The position numbers and the translations under genes were made by a program. Source: Candidatus Vogelbacteria bacterium RIFOXYD1_FULL_44_32 (GTDB lineage: Bacteria; Patescibacteriota; Minisyncoccia; Phycocordibacterales; XYD1-FULL-46-19). From it: a DNA stretch of 33,912 nucleotides. The stretch is taken from NCBI GenBank assembly GCA_001823065.1, contig MHTJ01000005.1, positions 1-33,912 on the forward strand, given 5' to 3'. The notes beneath the pieces were generated by a model. That model ran no database searches. It had not been told where the DNA came from and was given only the letters and a program-made list of their open reading frames with translations. Numbering within the stretch: the first letter of the stretch is position 1; every line of letters begins with the position of its first letter. Positions 14,904 to 22,213 of this stretch are shown in pieces.

Positions 14904-15464
14904 CTACACGCCGTAGAATGACTTAAGCGTGTTAGCGTCCGGCGTGGTGAAGATCATCACCTTGTCTTCACGTTCGATTCGGCCACTCAGCCTGATTGGA
15001 AACATGTGGTTGATTCTAACATCGTTTGTCGTCGCGTCGACGTAATCGATGCTCTTTGCACTGTCGACGGCTGGTAGGGGGATGTAGTGGTATCCCCGCA
15101 GAAGATGTTTAGACCCACAGACGGTCTCCAGGACGGCCCGAAGCTTATCTCCCTTGTATTCGTAGTGTGTCTCTAGGTTTAGGCCTGAGACAAAGTCGAA
15201 TAGTTCTTCCCAGGTGGCTGTAAGGCAAGGGTTTGCCAACTGGAAAAAGGTTACACTTACCAGATCGTCGCGTTGACCGGGTCGCTTGACGGCAAATGTC
15301 GTCTGCATCCCGACAAACTTTTCGATTTTCCACGCCTTGTCCTCCAAAATTAATTGGAGGCATCTTACCACCTGGTGAGGATCTCGTTTCCCGTCAACCA
15401 CTAGTTTGGATATGGTTCCCCACAGACGGAACAAGGTTTCGAATACGTTTTTGTCATTACTCAT
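14904..15464 (-). CDS. Accessory protein of unknown function
   Basis: A 186-residue soluble protein. The N-terminus has a helix with SKLVVDGKRDPHQVVRCLQL (about 18-37). I recall similar VVDGKRDP-x-x-VV segments at the N-termini of assorted Parcubacteria hypothetical proteins, which suggests a shared module. The rest (YHYIPLPAVDSAKSIDYVDA, and a beta-rich end near IRLSGRIEREDKVMIF) carries no motif that I know. The start ATG at 15464 is preferred to a TTG at 15479 because GAAAGGG lies just before it. The leader contains GAACCTTGAAAGG, identical to that of the gene at 4812, and two hairpins. It has its own consensus promoter and terminator, and lies between the eno and gpmI genes on the opposite strand. 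Confidence 0.65.
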   Translation of the reverse strand: MSNDKNVFETLFRLWGTISKLVVDGKRDPHQVVRCLQLILEDKAWKIEKFVGMQTTFAVKRPGQRDDLVSVTFFQLANPCLTATWEELFDFVSGLNLETHYEYKGDKLRAVLETVCGSKHLLRGYHYIPLPAVDSAKSIDYVDATTNDVRINHMFPIRLSGRIEREDKVMIFTTPDANTLKSFYGV

Positions 15465-15550
15465 GACAGGCCCTTTCAAGGTTCGATACTACCCGTTACT
15501 AGCGGGTGTTTCCGGGAACTGCCGGATCAGGTTTAATTTGCACTATTTAC

Positions 15551-15578
15551 ATTATAGCATATAGAACTTATATGTCAA
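15551..15578 (-). promoter_or_regulatory. Consensus promoter of the accessory gene
   Basis: Read on the - strand: TTGACA (15578-15573), 16-base spacer, TATAAT (15556-15551). The leader of about 80 nt has hairpins ACCCG/CGGGT and TCCGG/CCGGA. gpmI starts on the opposite strand only 39 bases away. Confidence 0.85.
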
Positions 15579-15616
15579 GTCCTAGAAAAATGGGAAATAC
15601 TTTAGAATAAAGTCTT

Positions 15617-17137
15617 ATGGAAACAAATATAAATACTAAAAAACAGGCGATTTTAATTGTTTTAGACGGTTGGGGGTATCGGGAGGATGTGGAACACAAT
15701 GCGGTGGCGGTGGCGAAAACGCCGGTGTTTGATAAGTTGTGGGCAAAGTACCCGCATACGCTTTTAGAAGCGTCGGGGCTTGCCGTGGGCCTACCGGCAG
15801 GGCAGATGGGCAACTCGGAGATTGGGCACACGACCATCGGGGCGGGGAAAATTATTGATACCGACTTGGTGCGGATTGAAAAGGCAATTAAGGGTGGGGA
15901 GTTGCCGCTGAATAGTGCATTGTGTGCGGTGTTTGAGCATACGCGGAAAAACAATTCCACCCTCCATCTGATGGGCCTACTTTCTGACGGTGGGGTGCAT
16001 AGTCATGAAGACCATTTGCATGCGATCTTAAAAACCGCTAAAGAGGCGGGGATAGAAAAAATCGCTTTGCATATTTTTACTGACGGCCGCGACACCGCTC
16101 CGCAAAGTTCTGCCGGTTATTTGAAAAAGCTCGAAGATGTTTTAGAAGAAGTGGGGATAGGAACTATTGCCACTGTTGCGGGCCGGTTTTACGCCATGGA
16201 TCGCGACAACAATTGGGATCGAATGGAGCGCGCGGAGGCGGCGATGTTTAATTGTGTTGGTAAAACTTGCCAGCTGAAAAAGCCGTCGGAACTGGTGGCC
16301 GAACTTCATGCAGAGGGACTTTTGGACGAACATTTGGAACCGATTGTTTTTCTCGATGAAAGTGGTGAGGGTTATAAAGTACAAAATGGCGATGCTATTT
16401 TTGTTTTCAATTTTCGCTCGGATCGGGTGAAAATGCTAATGAAAAAGTTGCTAGAGAAAAAAGAGAATATGAACTTGGCGCTTTCGACTATGACCGAATA
16501 CGATAAAAGTTTTGCTTGCGCCGTCGCTTTTCCAGCAATACCGATTGAGACGACGCTCGCGGCTGAAGTGGCGCAGGCAGGGCTCACTCAGGCCCATATT
16601 GCGGAAACAGAAAAATTTCCGCATGCGACCTATTTTTTAAATGGTGGGCGTAAAGAGCCGCACGAGGGGGAAGAGCATATTCTCTTAGACAGCCGCAAAG
16701 ATGTGCCAACACACGACCTTGCTCCGAAGATGCGAGCCGAGAGTATTGCCGACAAAGCGGTGGAAGAAATAGAGAAAGGCACCAATTTTATTTTTATCAA
16801 CTTCGCCAACCCCGATATGGTGGGGCATACCGCCAATGTGCCGGCCATTGTCGAGGCGCTAGAGGAAGTAGATACCCAACTGGGGCGAGTGTATGAGGCG
16901 GCCCAGAAAACCGGGGCGGTGCTTTTTGTCACCGCCGACCACGGCAATGCCGAGGTAAATGTGGACAAGGAGACTGGCGAAAAGCACACCGCGCATACGA
17001 TAAACCCTGTGCCGGCGATTGTGACCGATAAAGAGGTTAAGGTGAAAGAAGGGACGCTGGCTGATATTGCACCGACTATTTTAACTCTACTTGATTTGCT
17101 CCAGCCCGAAAGTATGACCGGTCAGAAACTAATTTAG
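15617..17137 (+). CDS. gpmI: 2,3-bisphosphoglycerate-independent phosphoglycerate mutase
   Basis: A 506-residue metalloenzyme of the alkaline-phosphatase superfamily. VLDGWGYR (residues 15-22) gives metal ligand Asp17, and MGNSEIGH (64-71) gives the phosphorylated Ser67. FTDGRDTAPQS, FNFRSDRVKM, NFANPDMVGHT and FVTADHGNAE hold the remaining metal and substrate residues. It converts 3-phosphoglycerate to 2-phosphoglycerate for the enolase encoded upstream. Length is normal. A TAGAAT box at 15603-15608 is eight bases before the ATG, so the mRNA may be leaderless; no Shine-Dalgarno sequence is seen. Its promoter overlaps the region just upstream of the divergent accessory gene's -35. Confidence 0.97.
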   Translation: METNINTKKQAILIVLDGWGYREDVEHNAVAVAKTPVFDKLWAKYPHTLLEASGLAVGLPAGQMGNSEIGHTTIGAGKIIDTDLVRIEKAIKGGELPLNSALCAVFEHTRKNNSTLHLMGLLSDGGVHSHEDHLHAILKTAKEAGIEKIALHIFTDGRDTAPQSSAGYLKKLEDVLEEVGIGTIATVAGRFYAMDRDNNWDRMERAEAAMFNCVGKTCQLKKPSELVAELHAEGLLDEHLEPIVFLDESGEGYKVQNGDAIFVFNFRSDRVKMLMKKLLEKKENMNLALSTMTEYDKSFACAVAFPAIPIETTLAAEVAQAGLTQAHIAETEKFPHATYFLNGGRKEPHEGEEHILLDSRKDVPTHDLAPKMRAESIADKAVEEIEKGTNFIFINFANPDMVGHTANVPAIVEALEEVDTQLGRVYEAAQKTGAVLFVTADHGNAEVNVDKETGEKHTAHTINPVPAIVTDKEVKVKEGTLADIAPTILTLLDLLQPESMTGQKLI

Positions 17138-17357
17138 TTGTGATGATAATTTTCCTGGGCTACAATTTGGGTTAAATGTGCCACCAGCGTTACAAACAAG
17201 GATTTTCGGTCATATTGGCTATTTCTATTTAGATCAAAGAAAATGGGGTAAGTATTTGGTGGGGTTTTTTGACTAGGCAATTTGACATAAAGTCTCGTGA
17301 GTGCGAGAAATAGTATAGAAAAATCTGCCACTAAGTGGCGAGAAGGGAGGTGTTAAG

Positions 17358-17597
17358 ATGCTAACCAAAGAACAGCTACCACTGGCGGTAGTACTTAGGC
17401 CAAAAGCCCGAAACATGGAATTTCCGGCGGGGGTCAAGCAGTCAGACAATGGGGAACTGCACTTTTTTGACCCCCGCGTCGAATGCAATTTGGCCCCGGA
17501 AACAGTTTTAATCATTGTCTACGGCGTGCCGATTGTAGTCGCCAAGTCGGATATTTTCGAAATTTGGCGTGACGGAGAAAAAGTTTGGCCCAGCTAA
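17358..17597 (+). CDS. Small accessory protein of unknown function
   Basis: A 79-residue soluble protein with a compact, beta-rich pattern (LPLAVVLRPKARNMEFPAG, then ETVLIIVYGVPIVVAKSDIF). One Cys, no membrane segment, and no motif that I recognise. The ATG is backed by a strong GGAGGTG at 17346-17352. The hairpin GCCAC/GTGGC (17327-17339) stands just before it, as in leaders of other accessory genes here. TTGACA at 17282-17287 is present, but no well-spaced -10 follows. A strong terminator comes right after the stop. Confidence 0.6.
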   Translation: MLTKEQLPLAVVLRPKARNMEFPAGVKQSDNGELHFFDPRVECNLAPETVLIIVYGVPIVVAKSDIFEIWRDGEKVWPS

Positions 17598-17602
17598 GTA
17601 GT

Positions 17603-17636
17603 GCCCGGGAGAGTAAAAACTCCCGGGCTAATTTTT
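17603..17636 (+). terminator. Intrinsic terminator
   Basis: GCCCGGGAG (17603-17611) pairs perfectly with CTCCCGGGC (17620-17628), followed by TAATTTTT. Confidence 0.85.
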
Positions 17637-17648
17637 AGACCTTGGTAA

Positions 17649-17691
17649 AAAATATAGCCCACCTGTCTAGAAGACAGGTGGGCTATATTTT
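17649..17691. terminator. Bidirectional terminator hairpin
   Basis: AAAATATAGCCCACCTGTC (17649-17667) is the perfect reverse complement of 17673-17691 around TAGAA, with T-rich flanks on both strands. It serves the acidic protein on the - strand. Confidence 0.85.
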
Positions 17692-17707
17692 AAAATCCTC
17701 TGGCGAT

Positions 17708-17851
17708 TTATTCAGCCTCAACTGCTGGGGCAGCTTCTTCCGCCGGGGTATCTTTTTCAGCTTCTTCCTCAGCAATAACCGCTGGGGTATCTGTAACAGG
17801 AGCCGGTGTTAACACCGCATCATCTTGCGGAGTGTTGGTATTTTCGTCCAT
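17708..17851 (-). CDS. Small acidic Ala/Glu/Pro-rich protein
   Basis: A 47-residue protein reading MDENTNTPQDDAVLTPAPVT and continuing with TPAVIAEEEAEKDTPAEEA. No Lys/Arg except one Lys, no Cys, no hydrophobic core; probably disordered. The coding case rests on an open frame from ATG to TAA that ends just before a strong terminator, and on its similarity in style to the acidic peptide at 19272. The leader carries an AGCTTC/GAAGCT hairpin (17870-17885). Function unknown. Confidence 0.55.
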   Translation of the reverse strand: MDENTNTPQDDAVLTPAPVTDTPAVIAEEEAEKDTPAEEAAPAVEAE

Positions 17852-18004
17852 ATTTGTTCGTTTTAACCAGCTTCCCATGAAGCTAGAAAGCTAATAATGT
17901 TAATAGATTCTAACATGTATTGAGCTAAAAAGCTATTTTTGATTTACAATTCGTTCAAATTTTGACTTGGACACAAGGTAAGACAATAGGATACAATATT
18001 GGTC

Positions 18005-18559
18005 ATGTTTAAATATGACAATAAACCGAGTAATTTTTCACCAGTCCTAATAATTTCCAGTCTCGTATTTTTGTGGGTAGTCAGTATTATTTGGCATGAG
18101 GGTAGAATTAATTCTGATATTGAAAGTGAAATCACTTTAGTCCGGGGAGTAATAAATAAACAAAAAATTGTGCCCCACGAAAAAAATAATTTACTAGTAG
18201 CTTTGGCTAGCCCCACCGCTTCGACGACAGCGGTTGGAATTAAACAGCCAGGGTCTGGTGGGTATGAAGAATATGATCCCGAAAAACTGCCGACACCGGC
18301 CGACACCAGAATTTTATTTTTTTTCTTTGCAGGTTGGGATGAATTGTCGCGTGACTTCGATATGAATCTAATTACCTATATGGACAAAATACCAGCCGAA
18401 CTGGTTATTTTAAAGGTTGATTTTGATAAGCGAGCTTCGCTTAAAACAAAATATGGAGTGACAATAGCCAATACTTTTGTCCTAACTGACCGTAGTGGTA
18501 AATTTATTAAAAAATGGTCTGACAGTAAGACCCTGGAAGATATTTTAGCCACAATTTAA
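18005..18559 (+). CDS. Membrane-anchored thioredoxin-fold protein without cysteines
   Basis: A 184-residue protein. The N-terminal membrane helix is at about 14-32 (SPVLIISSLVFLWVVSIIW). A linker and then a thioredoxin-like domain from about residue 100: ILFFFFAGWDELSRDFDMNL, VILKVDFDK, LKTKYGVTIANTFVLTDRSG, and IKKWSDSKTLEDIL. This follows related proteins in which the first segment reads FxAxWCxxC. Here WDELS stands in place of WCxxC, and the whole protein has no cysteine, so it cannot be a redox enzyme. It may be a binding or structural relative. The ATG at 18005 follows TACAAT (17992-17997) by seven bases, a probable leaderless start. Confidence 0.8.
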   Translation: MFKYDNKPSNFSPVLIISSLVFLWVVSIIWHEGRINSDIESEITLVRGVINKQKIVPHEKNNLLVALASPTASTTAVGIKQPGSGGYEEYDPEKLPTPADTRILFFFFAGWDELSRDFDMNLITYMDKIPAELVILKVDFDKRASLKTKYGVTIANTFVLTDRSGKFIKKWSDSKTLEDILATI

Positions 18560-18574
18560 TTGACTCTAGCTGGG

Positions 18575-19162
18575 CTATCGTCGTTTTTTTAGTTCCTGGG
18601 CAACAGATAAAATAGTGCCCGAGAGACCAGTGGCTTCACCTTCAATATTGGTGGCATTGCCAGATAAATTTGAGACATTGCCCCGCAGGTTGGTTACATT
18701 GCCACTTAGATTTGTTATATTGCCGATCAAATTAGTAACATTGCCGGAAATATTTGTGGCATTGCCAACTAGATTGGAGATATTCCCCACTAGGTCGGTC
18801 ACGGTCCCACTAAGATTGGTAGTTGTGCCTCGAATATTTGATACATCACCTTTCAATTGGGTGACCTTGCCAACCAAACCAGACACATCGCCAGAAATAT
18901 TGGACACATCACCAAAAATACCAGATACCTCGCCACGGATATTAGACACATCACCAATCAGGCGAGACACGTCGCCAAAGACGCCACTAATATCACCTCT
19001 GATTTTTGAGGTGTCACCAGTAATGCGGTGTAAATCCACATCGCCATATATTTTAGATACATCACCACGGAGATTTATAAAATCACCCCAAATAGCGTCA
19101 TGATTAAAACGGATATTCTGAGTATTTTTTTTGGCTTTAATATTTAATTTAAGAAAGGCCAT
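18575..19162 (-). CDS. Heptapeptide-repeat protein (GDVSxIx)
   Basis: A 195-residue protein built almost wholly of seven-residue units. Glycine recurs at residues 26, 33, 40, then 49 (after a two-residue insertion) and every seventh residue to 182, 23 glycines in all. The unit is G-(D/N)-(V/I/A)-(S/T)-x-(I/L)-x. The first half favours G-D-V-S (for example GDVSRLI), the second G-N-V-T-N-L (for example GNVTNLI). It ends in a basic helix, VAQELKKRR. No signal peptide. The regular hydrophobic positions suggest a beta-solenoid-like fold, but this is inference. TATAAT five bases before the ATG (19173-19168) predicts a leaderless mRNA. I recall similar repeats as hypothetical proteins in metagenomic bacteria. 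Confidence 0.8.
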   Translation of the reverse strand: MAFLKLNIKAKKNTQNIRFNHDAIWGDFINLRGDVSKIYGDVDLHRITGDTSKIRGDISGVFGDVSRLIGDVSNIRGEVSGIFGDVSNISGDVSGLVGKVTQLKGDVSNIRGTTTNLSGTVTDLVGNISNLVGNATNISGNVTNLIGNITNLSGNVTNLRGNVSNLSGNATNIEGEATGLSGTILSVAQELKKRR

Positions 19163-19222
19163 ATAAAATTATAAGAGAGTTATTGCTTTTTATAAGTATA
19201 ACAGAATTTTTTTAGGAGATAC

Positions 19223-19267
19223 AAAAAATCCCCCGTAAGGGCCATGGGCCAGTACGGGGGATTTTTT
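19223..19267. terminator. Bidirectional terminator hairpin
   Basis: AAAAAATCCCCCGTA (19223-19237) pairs perfectly with TACGGGGGATTTTTT (19253-19267), with GGCC/GGCC inside. It serves the acidic peptide on the - strand. Confidence 0.85.
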
Positions 19268-19271
19268 GTAA

Positions 19272-19376
19272 CTACATAACTTCCTCCTCACCCTCTTCTG
19301 TTTCCTCATCTTCACCCATTTTTTCTTCATCTTCCTCTTCTTCCTCTTCTGGTTTCAAAATCTGGTCTTCGTCCAT
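19272..19376 (-). CDS. 34-residue extremely acidic peptide
   Basis: Reads MDEDQILKPEEEEEEDEEKM and continues GEDEETEEGEEEVM. More than half of the residues are Glu or Asp. The frame runs from ATG to TAG and stops five bases before a perfect terminator. It may act as a disordered charge patch or a nucleic-acid mimic, but nothing in the sequence decides this. Low-complexity composition makes the coding call uncertain. Confidence 0.45.
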   Translation of the reverse strand: MDEDQILKPEEEEEEDEEKMGEDEETEEGEEEVM

Positions 19377-19488
19377 TTTAAATTAATTATCTAGGGTAAC
19401 CTAGTCAGGCAAGCCCGACTAAGCGACGGCTAATAATGTTCGATATTCTAGCAAACCCTAAAAGTTTATACAACTACAAATGGGGATA

Positions 19489-20031
19489 TTATAATAATCC
19501 ATCATTTATTTTTTGCTGACCAGAATTTATCCGTTGGCATTCACTCATTATTAAATCCTTGGCTCGGTAAGGGCTATAGATATTATTTATTTCAAAAGGG
19601 TCGTCTTCACCGGCCGTACCAATCCGGATATGGCCAAAATCGAGCAGGGTTGAGAGGAAACTGGGTGTTTCGATGGTAATATTTTGGATTCGTTCTAGTC
19701 GAAAACTGGTAATTTCACGGTGAAATATTCCTTTTTGTTCAATATCAATTATTTTGCGATCAGTAATAATTAGGACGTCTAAATAATAATCAGTCCAAGC
19801 TATAAAAAAATATATCCAAGCCAAAAGAAGCCAAACAAGATAAATAAAAACAAATAATTCAGTCAAGGCACTTGGTAAGGGAAAAGTATAAGCATTTTTG
19901 GCCACACTAATTGCCAATAAGGGAAATAACACAAACAACACCGAAGCAATACTTTCGGCCAAAAAGAAAATCCAATGCCGTCTAACTTCCGCTAAAATCT
20001 TTTCACCGGGTTCGATAGCGTGGGCTTTCAT
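19489..20031 (-). CDS. Membrane protein with bacterial PH domain
   Basis: A 180-residue protein. Two membrane helices (about 26-46 and 57-78) precede a bacterial PH domain (DUF304/YdbT type) that begins at YYLDVLIITDRKIIDIEQKG. It contains FHREITSFRLERIQNITIE and DFGHIRIGTAGEDDPFEI, the usual strand pattern of the family. Such proteins are small membrane proteins of unknown or stress-related function. The start overlaps the stop of the upstream gene (ATGA), which points to translational coupling with the small membrane protein. Confidence 0.85.
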   Translation of the reverse strand: MKAHAIEPGEKILAEVRRHWIFFLAESIASVLFVLFPLLAISVAKNAYTFPLPSALTELFVFIYLVWLLLAWIYFFIAWTDYYLDVLIITDRKIIDIEQKGIFHREITSFRLERIQNITIETPSFLSTLLDFGHIRIGTAGEDDPFEINNIYSPYRAKDLIMSECQRINSGQQKINDGLL

Positions 20032-20264
20032 ATTTGACTACTAAAAATAGTAATGACCACAGCCAGGCAAACTAGAATAATACCGGTTACTACACCAAAA
20101 ACCGTCTCCGCCAATTTGGCCGCTTCGTTGTTGGGAGCAAAGGTTTGCCAATGATAAATTAGGATCACACTCATAATCCCGGCGTAAATTATGATAATTA
20201 CAAATACCAACCAAAGGTGGATCGGTCTAGCAAGTGAGACATAAGTAAATATTGTCTCCAACAT
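20028..20264 (-). CDS. Small two-helix membrane protein
   Basis: A 78-residue protein with hydrophobic segments at about 17-36 and 53-75 and a short polar loop (HWQTFAPNNEAAKLAETV). No known motif. TATAAT (20276-20271), with CTGTTA 17 bases upstream, lies six bases before the ATG, so the mRNA is probably leaderless. Its TGA overlaps the ATG of the PH-domain gene, so they form an operon and may work together in the membrane. Confidence 0.7.
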   Translation of the reverse strand: MLETIFTYVSLARPIHLWLVFVIIIIYAGIMSVILIYHWQTFAPNNEAAKLAETVFGVVTGIILVCLAVVITIFSSQI

Positions 20265-20289
20265 AAACTAATTATATCACGAGATGTAT

Positions 20290-20318
20290 TTGGTAACAGT
20301 CTAAGTGGGGGTTATAAT
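20290..20318 (+). promoter_or_regulatory. Promoter of the gene at 20328
   Basis: TTGGTA (20290-20295), 17-base spacer, TATAAT (20313-20318), with ATG nine bases on. It is divergent from the promoter of the membrane-protein operon; the two share 20271-20318. Confidence 0.7.
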
Positions 20319-20327
20319 CTAAACATA

Positions 20328-20762
20328 ATGAAAATTAGAAAAAAATGGGCGGTTGGTTTGGGGGTCTTGGTTTTATTTATTGGGGGATATATTTTGGCAA
20401 ATTTAAATAATTCTTCCGAGGTTTTTTTAAGGCAAGAAGTTGTTTTTTTACGTTCAGTTTACAAAAGCGCTGGGAACTGGTATTTGGTGGTAGATAAAGC
20501 GGAAACCGAACCTTGCGCAAATAGTCTTGATTGTGACCAAGAGCGAGGCAGATCACTAGCTGGCCTCGTTACTTACACCTTGCCCCGCCACTTTGAGGCC
20601 AAACTATTTTTTAAGGCTAAAGCTAAAAAAGTTTTGTTGACCCCGACCCGTTTGGCCAGTATTATTGCCACTGACTCATTTTTACAAAATACGGCATTTG
20701 TATTAGTGTTAGATAAAGAACAGGTCGTATCACTGACTGAAGTCTACGACCCACTTTTTTAA
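20328..20762 (+). CDS. Membrane-anchored protein of unknown function
   Basis: A 144-residue protein with an N-terminal membrane anchor (about 8-25, WAVGLGVLVLFIGGYILA) and an extracytoplasmic domain of about 110 residues. Two Cys (EPCANSLDCDQ) can form a disulfide. There is no lipobox and no enzyme motif. The gene heads an operon with the CAP protein, YdjM-like protein and UppP genes, spaced by 1-5 bases, so a role in the envelope is likely. No Shine-Dalgarno sequence. Confidence 0.65.
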   Translation: MKIRKKWAVGLGVLVLFIGGYILANLNNSSEVFLRQEVVFLRSVYKSAGNWYLVVDKAETEPCANSLDCDQERGRSLAGLVTYTLPRHFEAKLFFKAKAKKVLLTPTRLASIIATDSFLQNTAFVLVLDKEQVVSLTEVYDPLF

Positions 20763-20767
20763 ATTTT

Positions 20768-21709
20768 ATGTCAAGAAAACTTTTTCTCGCGGTTTTATTA
20801 ATCATTATAGTTTTACTAGCGGTGTTTATATTAGGACTTTTGGCCTATAACAATAGTTTAGGTGATAATCCTAATATTATTACTACTTCTCTTTGGCTTG
20901 GTAATAGGTCTAACAATAGTGAGCCGACAGAAAATATTACACCATTGTCTAGTCTAGCTATTGGATCAATTGAAAAAATGTTTAGTCGGATTATTACACC
21001 TAATCCGCTTAATCAATTGGCTGGTGGGGGCGCGGTGGGATTGACCAGACAACTAACAACAGCTGGTATAGTGGCCAATACCAACGAGGAAAGACTAAGG
21101 GAAAATTTGCCTCCACTCACGGAATCAACCAAATTAAACCAAGTGGCACGAGCGCGTTTAGATGATATGTTTAAAAATCAATATTTTGCCCACGCTTCGC
21201 CGGCTGGTGGCGGTGTTGCCGAAGTAGCTCAAACGGTTGGCTATAGTTATATTGTCGTGGGGGAAAATTTGGCCTTGGGACAATTTAAAGATGATGAAGC
21301 GGTGGTTAGTGCTTGGATGGCCAGCACCGGTCACAAAGCCAATATTTTAGCTCGGCGCTATTTAGACATTGGGGTGGCGGCCGGCGAAGGGGTGTATAAA
21401 GGACAACGCGCGAGAATGGCGGTTCAAATTTTTGGGACCCCGATTGATCTATGCCCAATTCCGAGTGATGAAATTAAAAAGGAAATTTATGCCAACAAGG
21501 CCAGGATAGACAAATTGGAACCACAGTTAGCTAAATTAAAAAATGAATTTAACACGACGACGTCACCCTGGTCGGCGGGAGCGAAAAAAATTAATGAATA
21601 TAATAAATTGGTAGTGGAATTTAATAATTTAATTAAGGCCACGCAAGCCGCTATTAGCCAGTACAATGTTTCTGTAGCGGTATTTAATAATTGTGCGCAA
21701 GATAAATAA
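20768..21709 (+). CDS. CAP-domain (SCP/YkwD-like) exported protein
   Basis: A 313-residue protein with an N-terminal membrane segment (about 5-27). The CAP domain lies at about 95-225: NEERLRENLPPLTES, FAHASPAGGGV, GENLALGQF, WMASTGHKANIL and DIGVAAGEG. The His and Glu of these motifs form the CAP cavity. A coiled coil (about 230-300, LEPQLAKLKNEFNTT) follows. Bacterial CAP proteins are secreted or surface-bound, with mostly unknown activity. It lies in the envelope operon just before the YdjM-like gene, spaced by two bases. Confidence 0.85.
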   Translation: MSRKLFLAVLLIIIVLLAVFILGLLAYNNSLGDNPNIITTSLWLGNRSNNSEPTENITPLSSLAIGSIEKMFSRIITPNPLNQLAGGGAVGLTRQLTTAGIVANTNEERLRENLPPLTESTKLNQVARARLDDMFKNQYFAHASPAGGGVAEVAQTVGYSYIVVGENLALGQFKDDEAVVSAWMASTGHKANILARRYLDIGVAAGEGVYKGQRARMAVQIFGTPIDLCPIPSDEIKKEIYANKARIDKLEPQLAKLKNEFNTTTSPWSAGAKKINEYNKLVVEFNNLIKATQAAISQYNVSVAVFNNCAQDK

Positions 21710-21711
21710 AT

Positions 21712-22212
21712 ATGACTTTAGGAACACATGGCGCGGTGGGGGCAGCGGTGGTCGTCGGGTCGGGGTTACACCCGGTCCTAGGCCTTAGCTTGGCTTTTTT
21801 GAGTCATTTTGCCCTTGATGCTTTACCTCATTACGACTATAAAATTTTATCGCTCGATAAGACGGCTGAAAAAAATGGGGTAGTAAAAATGTTGAGGGGC
21901 AAACTTTTTGTGATTGATTTGATGCGCATTGGTCTGGATGGTTTGCTGGGTTTGATTTTTGCGTTGCTAATTTGGCAGATGGCGGGGGATACTGGTTCTA
22001 TTTATCTAGCTTTAGGTGGAGCCGGACTAGGGATGTTGCCAGACTTTTTGCAATTTTTATATGGCAAAATCGGCACCGGACCACTGGCCATTATTCAGTG
22101 GGTCCACAATCGCTTTCATACCCGTTATAAATTAGTTGATAAATTTGAGCTTGGTGTTTTGACTCAAGCCGTTTTAGTGGTGCTGGTTTTTATTTTGTTG
22201 GCCATGAAATAG
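21712..22212 (+). CDS. YdjM/DUF457-like membrane metal-dependent hydrolase
   Basis: A 166-residue membrane protein. THGAVGAAVVVGSG at the start, with FLSHFALDALPHYDY near residue 35, matches the LexA-regulated YdjM-type family (DUF457), in which His and Asp residues may bind a metal. HNRFHTRY occurs late in the protein. Further membrane helices lie at about 72-88, 95-111 and 148-164. The biochemical activity of the family is not settled. It ends one base before the uppP start, so the two are probably translated together. Confidence 0.7.
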   Translation: MTLGTHGAVGAAVVVGSGLHPVLGLSLAFLSHFALDALPHYDYKILSLDKTAEKNGVVKMLRGKLFVIDLMRIGLDGLLGLIFALLIWQMAGDTGSIYLALGGAGLGMLPDFLQFLYGKIGTGPLAIIQWVHNRFHTRYKLVDKFELGVLTQAVLVVLVFILLAMK

Positions 22213-22213
22213 T

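Noticed and set aside
15487-15540. Possible TPP-riboswitch 3' half in the leader of the - strand accessory gene
   Set aside because: ACCTGATCCGG is reminiscent, but the CTGAGA part and room for the rest of the aptamer are missing; only about 20 nt separate it from the transcription start.
17134-17331. 65-codon frame on - strand after gpmI
   Set aside because: No start signal, no recognisable pattern; the stretch is mostly the leader region of the gene at 17358.
18615-19103. 162-codon open frame on + strand, opposite the heptad-repeat gene
   Set aside because: Its Pro/Ser/Thr repeats are only the antisense reading of the 21-bp periodic sequence; the - strand frame has promoter and better composition.
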